A DNA stretch of 64,000 bases. Origin: Thermus neutrinimicus (GTDB lineage: Bacteria > Deinococcota > Deinococci > Deinococcales > Thermaceae). Below, piece by piece: positions 58,576-64,000 of this stretch (its first letter is position 1; every line of letters starts with the position of its first letter). The position numbers and the translations under genes are program-made. Location of the stretch: positions 129,507-193,506 of the forward strand of contig NZ_JAKTNU010000001.1 in the NCBI RefSeq assembly GCF_022760955.1, read 5' to 3'. Below the pieces are notes generated by a model, which saw nothing but the letters and a program-made list of their open reading frames with translations, was not told the origin of the DNA and ran no database searches.

Positions 58576-58581
58576 TATACT
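58576..58581 (+). promoter_or_regulatory. rpmB promoter -10 element
   Basis: TATACT at 58576-58581, 34 bp before the rpmB ATG, which has its own GGGAGG ribosome-binding site (58605-58610). The untranslated leader makes rpmB an exception to the leaderless pattern of its neighbours. No convincing -35. Confidence 0.5.
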
Positions 58582-58615
58582 CCATAGGGTTTGCCTTCGG
58601 GCACGGGAGGGTCTT

Positions 58616-58912
58616 ATGTCCAAGGTGTGCGAGATCAGCGGAAAGAGGCCCATCGTGGCCAACAGCATACAGAGGCGGGGCAAGGCCAAGCGGGAAGGGG
58701 GCGTGGGTAAGAAGACCACCGGCATCTCCAAGCGTCGGCAGTACCCCAACCTCCAGAAGATCCGCGTCCAGGTGGCGGGCCAGGAGATCACCTTCCGGGT
58801 GGCGGCCAGCCACATCCCCAAGGTCTACGAACTCGTGGACCGGGCCAAGGGGCTTAAGCTGGAGGGCCTTTCCGCCAAGGAGATCAAGGAAAGGCTCCTT
58901 AGGTTGCTCTAA
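58616..58912 (+). CDS. rpmB: 50S ribosomal protein L28
   Basis: 98 residues, starting [20 protein letters not shown], the L28 signature (C-x-x-x-G-K-x-P), then [20 protein letters not shown] and a basic, helical C-terminus [14 protein letters not shown] 58616 has a strong Shine-Dalgarno. It is followed by a terminator and is monocistronic. Confidence 0.95.
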   Translation: MSKVCEISGKRPIVANSIQRRGKAKREGGVGKKTTGISKRRQYPNLQKIRVQVAGQEITFRVAASHIPKVYELVDRAKGLKLEGLSAKEIKERLLRLL

Positions 58913-58929
58913 GGCCTTGCCCCATTGGC

Positions 58930-58954
58930 AAAGCCCCCAAGGGGGGCTTTTTTT
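58930..58954 (+). terminator. Intrinsic terminator of rpmB
   Basis: AAGCCCCC (58931-58938) pairs with GGGGGCTT (58942-58949), with a short loop, followed by T up to 58954. Confidence 0.88.
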
Positions 58955-58967
58955 GTAGCATGGGTTC

Positions 58968-59663
58968 ATGGTCTGGAAGCCGGGGCATTACCTCCTCTTG
59001 GCCCTGGCCCTCTACAGCCTGGTGGTCACCCTGGGGTTTTCCCTAAGGGGAAGGCAGCTTTCCAGCCTGCGCCAGGAGGTGGGGATTCTCAGCCAGAAGG
59101 CGGCGTTGGCTCCCGAGGGGTACCTTCTTCCCCTACCCGGGGCCTGCCTGCCCGCTAGGCGGGAAAACCTCCCGAATGCTCCCCGCCCCTACCGCAAGGG
59201 GGTGAGCGCGGGCTTCGTGTTCATCGGGGGGGATGCCTGCGTGCCCGTGGTGCGGGGGATGGGGGTGGTGGCCGCCTTTGGGGGAGAGGTGGTGAAGGTG
59301 GAGGGGGATTACCGGGAGCCCTCTTCCGAGGAGTACCGAAGGCTTCTGGAGGCGGTGCGAAACGGGGCTTCCCCGGAGCAGATGGATCTTCTTCGGGGCC
59401 TCGAGGTCTGGATCCGCCACCCCGATGGGCGCACCACGGTTTACGCCCACCTCGAGGGTCCTTACCGGGGTCTACGGGTAGGCCAGAGGGTTCACCGGGG
59501 GGACCCCATCGGCTACGTGGGGAACACGGGGCTTTTGGGCGGGGCTCCCCGCCTCCTCTTTGAGATCTGGGAGGGGGAGCCCGACCGGGGGCGCTTCCTC
59601 TTCCAGGGTTTGGAGGGGGAGGCCCTTTTGAAAGAAGCCAGGGCTTTCTTCCGCTTAGAATAG
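58968..59663 (+). CDS. Degenerate LytM/M23-domain membrane-anchored protein
   Basis: 231 residues. An N-terminal membrane helix (LLLALALYSLVVTLGFSL) and a short coiled-coil (SLRQEVGILSQKAAL) precede an M23-like domain (about 75-205): GVVAAFGGEVVKVEG, RTTVYAHLEGPYRGLRVGQRVHRGDPIGYVGNTG. Of the zinc ligands only His161 (YAHL) remains; the HxxxD motif is VSAGFVF and the HLHFE motif is RLLFEI. It is probably an inactive amidase activator or scaffold, like EnvC-type dLytM proteins. ATG 58968 is six bases after TAGCAT (58956-58961). Confidence 0.82.
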   Translation: MVWKPGHYLLLALALYSLVVTLGFSLRGRQLSSLRQEVGILSQKAALAPEGYLLPLPGACLPARRENLPNAPRPYRKGVSAGFVFIGGDACVPVVRGMGVVAAFGGEVVKVEGDYREPSSEEYRRLLEAVRNGASPEQMDLLRGLEVWIRHPDGRTTVYAHLEGPYRGLRVGQRVHRGDPIGYVGNTGLLGGAPRLLFEIWEGEPDRGRFLFQGLEGEALLKEARAFFRLE

Positions 59664-59667
59664 CCCC

Positions 59668-60765
59668 ATGCGCGAGGCCTTCGCCCGGGTCTGGGAGAAC
59701 CCCTATGTGCGGGTCCTCGTTTACCTCCTTCTCTTCCTCCTCCTCTACCGCTTTCTCCTCCGGGCCTGGCCGGCCCTTTCCATCCTTCTCTCCGCCTTTG
59801 CCATCGCTTACCTCACCCATCCCGTGGTGCGCTTCTTTGAGGCCAGAAGGCTTCCCCGGCTTTTGGGGGTGGTCTTGGTCTACCTGGGCCTGGGCCTCTT
59901 CCTGGGCCTGGCCTCTTTCCTTACCGCCCAGACGGTCTTGCAGCTTTCCCGCCTGGCCCAGGAGCTTCCCGGGCTCCTGGACCCCTTTCTTTCCTGGCTT
60001 TTGGACCTACCCAACCGGGTGCGGGCCATACCCATCCCCGAAACCCTGAAGCCCGTCTTGGCCGAGGCCAGCCGGGGACTCCAGGGCCTTTTGCAGGGAT
60101 TCCTGGAGACCCTGGTGCGCTGGCTTCAGGGGCTTCTCTCCCAAGGGGGAAACCTCCTGGGCTTTTTCACCTCTTTGCTGGGCGGTATCTTCCAGCTCCT
60201 CACCGCCCTCACCCTTTCCCTCTACCTCCTCTATGACCTTCCTCGCCTGGGGCAGGCGGCCTTACGGGTTTTCCCGGAACCCTACCAGCCCCTGGTGGCC
60301 GAGCTGGCCCATAAGCTGGACCGAAGCGTGGGGGGCTATGTGCGGGGGCAGCTTTTGGTGGCCTTTCTGGTGGGGCTTCTGGTGGGGGTGGGGCTAGGGC
60401 TGGTGGGGGTTCCCCTGGCCCCCAGCCTGGGCTTTTTGGCCGGGGTGTTCAACCTGATCCCCTTCGTGGGGGTGATCGTCTCCGGGGTGCCCGCCTTGCT
60501 CCTGGCGGCCACGGGAGGGTGGGGCAAGGTGCTTTTGGCCTTTTTGGTCCTTTGGCTGGCCAACCAGCTGGAGGGGAATCTCCTGGGGCCTCTCATCGTG
60601 GGCCGCGCCACCAGGCTCCACCCCGTGACCGCCATCGCCGCCATCCTGGTGGGCGCCACCTTGTTCGGCCTTTGGGGAGCGCTCCTGGGGGTGCCTGCCG
60701 CCGCCTTCCTCAAGGTGCTCCTGGAGGAGTACTACAGGAAAAGCCGCTTCTATCGGGAGGGCTAG
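59668..60765 (+). CDS. AI-2E family (PerM/YdiK-like) transporter
   Basis: 365 residues, seven to eight membrane segments. AIAYLTHPVVRFFEARRLPR, a long central amphipathic region (about 100-150), then LAGVFNLIPFVGVIVSGVPA and ANQLEGNLLGPLIVGRATRLHPVTA are the family motifs. Members transport autoinducer-2, Na+ or unknown solutes. ATG 59668 is six bases after TAGAAT (59656-59661), which overlaps the preceding stop codon. Confidence 0.9.
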   Translation: MREAFARVWENPYVRVLVYLLLFLLLYRFLLRAWPALSILLSAFAIAYLTHPVVRFFEARRLPRLLGVVLVYLGLGLFLGLASFLTAQTVLQLSRLAQELPGLLDPFLSWLLDLPNRVRAIPIPETLKPVLAEASRGLQGLLQGFLETLVRWLQGLLSQGGNLLGFFTSLLGGIFQLLTALTLSLYLLYDLPRLGQAALRVFPEPYQPLVAELAHKLDRSVGGYVRGQLLVAFLVGLLVGVGLGLVGVPLAPSLGFLAGVFNLIPFVGVIVSGVPALLLAATGGWGKVLLAFLVLWLANQLEGNLLGPLIVGRATRLHPVTAIAAILVGATLFGLWGALLGVPAAAFLKVLLEEYYRKSRFYREG

Positions 60766-60774
60766 GCTAGCCCT

Positions 60775-60849
60775 GGGGCCCCCACCCTGGCGAAGCCCGG
60801 GTGGGGTGGGACTGTCGGGGCCCCCACCCTGGCCCAGGCCAGGGTGGGG
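60775..60849. repeat. Two hairpins built from a direct repeat between convergent genes
   Basis: GGGGCCCCCACCCTGGC occurs at 60775-60791 and 60817-60833. Each copy can fold with a following GGGTGGGG-type arm; the second hairpin (60822-60832 with 60839-60849) has an 11-bp perfect stem. There is no T run, but the place, between the ends of convergent genes, suggests bidirectional transcript ends. Confidence 0.6.
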
Positions 60850-60854
60850 TGGCA

Positions 60855-62012
60855 TTACCAATGCCCCCCCGCCGCCATGGCCTCCCGGAACCAGGGGGGC
60901 ACCTGCGTGCCGAAGCGCCCTTCCGCAAACTCCCGGGCAAAGGCCCCGTAGGCACCCTTTCGGATGGCCTCCCGGGCCCTTTCCGTGAGGCGGTGAAGGA
61001 AGCGGAGGTTGTGCAGGGAAAGGAGGATGCCCCCAAGCATCTCCCCCGCGCGCACCAGGTGGGCGATGTAGGCCCGGCTGAAGGTTTGGCAGGCGTAGCA
61101 GTCGCACCCCTCTTCTAAGGGCCTGGGGTCTTCCAGGTACTGGGCATTTTTCAGGTTGATCCGTCCTTCCGGGACCAAGGCGGAGCCGAAGCGGCCCGTG
61201 CGGGTGGGGTAGACGCTGTCAAAGAGGTCCACCCCCAGGCCTATGGCCGCCACCAGGTCCTCGGGGTGCCCCACCCCCATGAGGTAGCGGGGCTTTACCT
61301 CGGGAAGGATCTCCGTGGAGAGGGCCACCATGGGGAACATCTCCTCCTTGCTCTCCCCCACCGCCAGGCCCCCGATGGCGTAGCCGGGGAGGTCAAAGCG
61401 CACCGTCTCCCGGGTGGAAAGGGCCCTTAGCCCGGGGTCCGTCCCCCCCTGGGCGATGCCGAAAAGGGCCTGGTCGGGCCTTTTTTTGGCCTCGAGGCTC
61501 CGTTCCAGCCAGCGCAGGGTGCGCTCCAAGGAGGCCCTTAGGTATTCGGGGGAGGACGGGTAAGGGGGGCACTCGTCAAAGGCCATGATGAGGTCCGCCC
61601 CCAAGGCCTCCTGGACGGCGATGCTCCCTTCCGGGGTGAGGCGGACCAGGCTTCCGTCCAGGTGGCTCTGGAAGACCACCCCTTCCTCGTCGATGCGCCT
61701 CAGGTGGCCCAGGCTCATCACCTGGAAGCCCCCGGAGTCCGTGAGCCAGGGGCCGTCCCAACCGGCGAAGCGGTGAAGCCCTCCCAGGGCCCTAACCCGC
61801 TCGGGCCCCGGACGGAGGAGGAGGTGGTAGGTGTTGGCCAGGAGGACCTGGCTGCCCATGGCCTTCAGGTCCTTGGGCAAAAGCCCCTTCACCGAGCCCT
61901 GGGTGCCCACGGGCATGAAAAGGGGGGTTTCCACAGGGCCATGGGGGGTGAAAAGAAGCCCCACCCGGGCCCGGCCGGAGCGGGCCTGGATGGCAAAGGA
62001 AAAGGGATCCAT
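60855..62012 (-). CDS. tgt: tRNA-guanine transglycosylase
   Basis: Swaps guanine 34 for preQ1 in tRNAs for Asp, Asn, His and Tyr. It has 385 residues. NTYHLLLRPG, LTDSGGFQVMSL (catalytic Asp), FDECPPYPS and GGLAVGESKEEM build the barrel; LFDSVYPTRTGRFG holds the nucleophile Asp. The zinc site is CDCYAC followed by a His. It is coupled to ispG by overlapping stop and start codons. Confidence 0.96.
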   Translation of the reverse strand: MDPFSFAIQARSGRARVGLLFTPHGPVETPLFMPVGTQGSVKGLLPKDLKAMGSQVLLANTYHLLLRPGPERVRALGGLHRFAGWDGPWLTDSGGFQVMSLGHLRRIDEEGVVFQSHLDGSLVRLTPEGSIAVQEALGADLIMAFDECPPYPSSPEYLRASLERTLRWLERSLEAKKRPDQALFGIAQGGTDPGLRALSTRETVRFDLPGYAIGGLAVGESKEEMFPMVALSTEILPEVKPRYLMGVGHPEDLVAAIGLGVDLFDSVYPTRTGRFGSALVPEGRINLKNAQYLEDPRPLEEGCDCYACQTFSRAYIAHLVRAGEMLGGILLSLHNLRFLHRLTERAREAIRKGAYGAFAREFAEGRFGTQVPPWFREAMAAGGHW

Positions 62013-63220
62013 CAGGCTTTGGAAAACCGCCCCTTTACGTAGTCTTCCAGGATGTTTAGGAAGTCCTGGGCCAGGTTCTCCCCTTTAAGGATGGTGAGGA
62101 GCTTCCCGTCCGCATAGACCGGGGCCTTGGGCTCCTCCCCGCTACCCGGCAAGGAGATGCCGATATGGGCGTGACGGCTTTCCCCAGGGCCGTTCACCAC
62201 GCACCCCATCACCGCCACCTTGAGCTCCTCCACCCCGGGGTACTTGGCCCGCCACTCGGGGAGCCTGGCCTTAAGGTGGGCGTTTACGGTTTCTGCCAGC
62301 TCCTGGAAGAAGGTGCTTGTGGTGCGGCCGCACCCGGGGCAGCTGGTGACCTCGGGGGCGAAGCTTCTTAAGCCCAGGGCCTGGAGGATCTCTTGGGCCA
62401 CCTCCACCTCCTTGGTGCGGGGTTCCTGGGGGCCTGGGGTGAGGGAGATGCGGATGGTGTCCCCGATGCCCTCTAGGAGGAGGGGAGCAAGGGCTGCGGT
62501 GCTGGCCACGATTCCCTTCACCCCCATCCCCGCCTCGGTGAGGCCCAGGTGGAGGGGGGCCGGGGTGCGGCGGGCGAGCTCCCGGTAGACCCACACCAGG
62601 TCTCTGGCCTTGGATACCTTGGCGGAAAGGACGATCTTGTCCTCCCCTAGACCCAGTTCCCGGGCCGCTTCGTAGGAGCGCACCGCGCTTTCCACCAGGG
62701 CCTGGAGAAGGACCTCGTGGGCGGTTTTGGGCTCTGGGCGGCGGGCGTTTTCCTCCATGAGCTCGGTGAGGAGGGCAGGGTCCAGGCTTCCCCAGTTGGC
62801 CCCGATGCGCACGGGTTTGCCCAGGTCCATGGCGATCCTCACCATCTCCCCGAAGTTTTCGTCCTTGTGCCGGCCGCGGCCTAAGGTGCCCGGGTTGATG
62901 CGGAACTTGTCCAGGGCCTCGGCCATTTGGGGGTATTTCCTGAGAAGCAGGTGGCCGTTGAAGTGGAAATCCCCCACGAGGGGCACCTCCACCCCCTCCT
63001 CCAGGAGCCTTTTCTTGATCTCCGGAACGGCCCGGGCCGCCTCCTCGTCGTTCACCGTGAGGCGCACGATCTCGCTTCCTGCATGAGAGAGGGCCAGGAC
63101 CTGGGCCACCGTGGCCTCCACGTCCCCCGTGGGGGTGTTGGTCATGGACTGCACGGCCACGGGGTGGGCGCCGCCCAGGGGAAGGCGGCCCACCCAGACC
63201 GTGGGGGTAGGGCGTCTCAT
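62012..63220 (-). CDS. ispG: 4-hydroxy-3-methylbut-2-enyl diphosphate synthase
   Basis: Iron-sulfur enzyme of the MEP isoprenoid pathway. It has 402 residues from ATG 63220 ([20 protein letters not shown]). A TIM-barrel is followed by the cluster domain with [12 protein letters not shown] and [12 protein letters not shown]: three cysteines and a Glu ligand. TACCAT (63228-63233, minus) lies 7 bases upstream. The eleven extra codons of the longer open frame contain that promoter and are not translated. Confidence 0.96.
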   Translation of the reverse strand: MRRPTPTVWVGRLPLGGAHPVAVQSMTNTPTGDVEATVAQVLALSHAGSEIVRLTVNDEEAARAVPEIKKRLLEEGVEVPLVGDFHFNGHLLLRKYPQMAEALDKFRINPGTLGRGRHKDENFGEMVRIAMDLGKPVRIGANWGSLDPALLTELMEENARRPEPKTAHEVLLQALVESAVRSYEAARELGLGEDKIVLSAKVSKARDLVWVYRELARRTPAPLHLGLTEAGMGVKGIVASTAALAPLLLEGIGDTIRISLTPGPQEPRTKEVEVAQEILQALGLRSFAPEVTSCPGCGRTTSTFFQELAETVNAHLKARLPEWRAKYPGVEELKVAVMGCVVNGPGESRHAHIGISLPGSGEEPKAPVYADGKLLTILKGENLAQDFLNILEDYVKGRFSKA

Positions 63221-63274
63221 CCTTCCTATGGTACCGGAAGCGGCTAGGACCATATTGGTTTGGGCTACGGGGGC

Positions 63275-64000
63275 TTACTCCAGCTCCATCCCCATGATGT
63301 GGTACCCGGCGTCCACGTAGACCACCTCCCCGGTGATGCCGCTGGCCAGGGGGGAGAGGAGGAATAGCCCCAGGTTCCCCACCTCCTCCTGGGTGATGTT
63401 GCGCCTTAGGGGGGCCACCTGGGCCACCCGGTCGTACATCTTCATGAAGCCCGGGATGCTCCTGGCGGCCACGGTGCGCACGGGGCCTGCGGAGATGGCG
63501 TTCACCCGCACCCCCTTGGGGCCAAGCTCGTAGGCCAGGTAGCGGACGCTGGCCTCGAGGGCCGCCTTGGCGATGGCCATCACGTTGTACCTGGGCACCA
63601 CCTTCTCGCTGGCGTAGTAGGTGAGGGTGACCAGGCTCCCCCCCTCCTTTAGGAGGGGCTCCGCCCGCTGGGCCACGGCCACCAGGGAGTAGGCGGAGAC
63701 CTCGAGGGCCAGAAGCCAGTCCTGGCGTTTCGTGTCCAGGTACCGCCCCTCCATGGCCTCCCGGGGTGCAAAGGCGATGGCGTGGACCAGGTAGTCCAGC
63801 TCCCCCCAAGCCTCCCTAATCCCGGAGAAAAGCCCGTCCAGCTCCTCGTCCTTGGTGACGTCCGCCTGGAAGGTGAGGGCCTTAAGGGGGGCGGCCAGCT
63901 TCTCCACCTCCTCCTTAAGCCTTTCCCCCTGGTAGCTGAAGGCCAAGGTGGCTCCTGCCTGGTGCAGCTTCTCGGCGATGGCGTAACCCAGGCTTCGCTG
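63275..64000 (-). CDS. fabI: Enoyl-[acyl-carrier-protein] reductase (NADH), partial
   Basis: Last step of each fatty-acid elongation round. 241 residues are visible; the first 20 or so, with the nucleotide-binding Gly loop, lie beyond the window end. The visible N-terminus QRSLGYAIAEKLHQAG matches the family, as do the catalytic YNVMAIAKAALEAS (Tyr and Lys) and SIPGFMKMYD. The Y-x6-K spacing is FabI/InhA type rather than a general short-chain reductase. It ends 54 bp from ispG, on the same strand and upstream of it. Confidence 0.93.
   Translation of the reverse strand, partial: QRSLGYAIAEKLHQAGATLAFSYQGERLKEEVEKLAAPLKALTFQADVTKDEELDGLFSGIREAWGELDYLVHAIAFAPREAMEGRYLDTKRQDWLLALEVSAYSLVAVAQRAEPLLKEGGSLVTLTYYASEKVVPRYNVMAIAKAALEASVRYLAYELGPKGVRVNAISAGPVRTVAARSIPGFMKMYDRVAQVAPLRRNITQEEVGNLGLFLLSPLASGITGEVVYVDAGYHIMGMELE

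Noticed and set aside
61480-61490. T run in tgt as a terminator
   Set aside because: It is inside coding sequence on the opposite sense, with no preceding stem in the right orientation.
62271-63809. A 512-residue minus-strand open frame rich in Gly, Pro and Arg
   Set aside because: It is the shadow of ispG and fabI in another frame; composition and lack of any family signature are typical of GC-rich shadows.

Overview
The window is a GC-rich (roughly two-thirds G+C) bacterial chromosome segment around the replication origin. Proteins recalled from Thermus thermophilus (DnaN, DnaA, MnmG, RsmG, Soj, LeuS, PheS, Ppa, IspG, AspC, PII) align almost residue for residue with the translations here. 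The strong G/C third-position codon use, very tight gene packing and leaderless genes also fit. I therefore read it as a Thermus species that is close to, but not identical with, T. thermophilus. No insertion sequence, prophage or CRISPR array was seen.

Origin block (1-7874): a partial eno and dnaN run leftward. An origin of about 300 bp carries at least nine exact and five near-exact DnaA boxes, a run of DnaA-trio triplets and an AT-rich tract. It is followed by dnaA (leftward), then mnmG, rsmG, parA and parB (rightward). A parS-like 16-mer lies between mnmG and rsmG, and a second lies inside comEC. Natural-transformation genes comEC and comEA follow (7862-10216).

Central blocks: 10189-14407 holds small metabolic and RNA-modification genes (GDPD, ppa, rsmI, pfkA). 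14414-20167 runs leftward (CvpA-like, pheT, pheS, a GlcE-like fragment, MFS). 20189-23742 holds a catalytically degenerate priA and alr. From 30741 down to 23739 a long leftward run joins an ABC-2 exporter, an SPFH protein, a ribbon-helix-helix protein, a PH-like membrane protein, a CPBP protease, rapZ, yvcK and a membrane-anchored glucodextranase-C-like protein. 30855-37207 holds surE, a glycosyltransferase, a CHAD protein, a SixA-like phosphatase, a cobalamin adenosyltransferase, tRNA-Arg(ACG) and a lipoprotein metzincin protease. proB-proA, a YihY protein and leuS follow; leuS has what looks like a complete leader-peptide attenuator.

Right part: a Clp1-like kinase, acyl-CoA dehydrogenase, rlmN, Uma2, a MoaD-MoaE fusion, the amtB-glnB-hrcA cluster, an AlbA_2-type regulator with an unusually AT-rich 5' region, trmL, an HDAC-family protein, a double GNAT, a pseudo-phosphatase, a lipid kinase, an MNT/HEPN pair, aspC, a frameshifted DUF2283 gene, lspA, rpmB, a degenerate LytM protein, an AI-2E family permease, tgt, ispG and a partial fabI.

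Window-wide signals: the palindrome CCTCGAGG occurs 58 times by eye against about 2-3 expected from base composition. Many genes start exactly six bases after a TANNNT -10 hexamer, often with two such promoters overlapping back to back between divergent genes.
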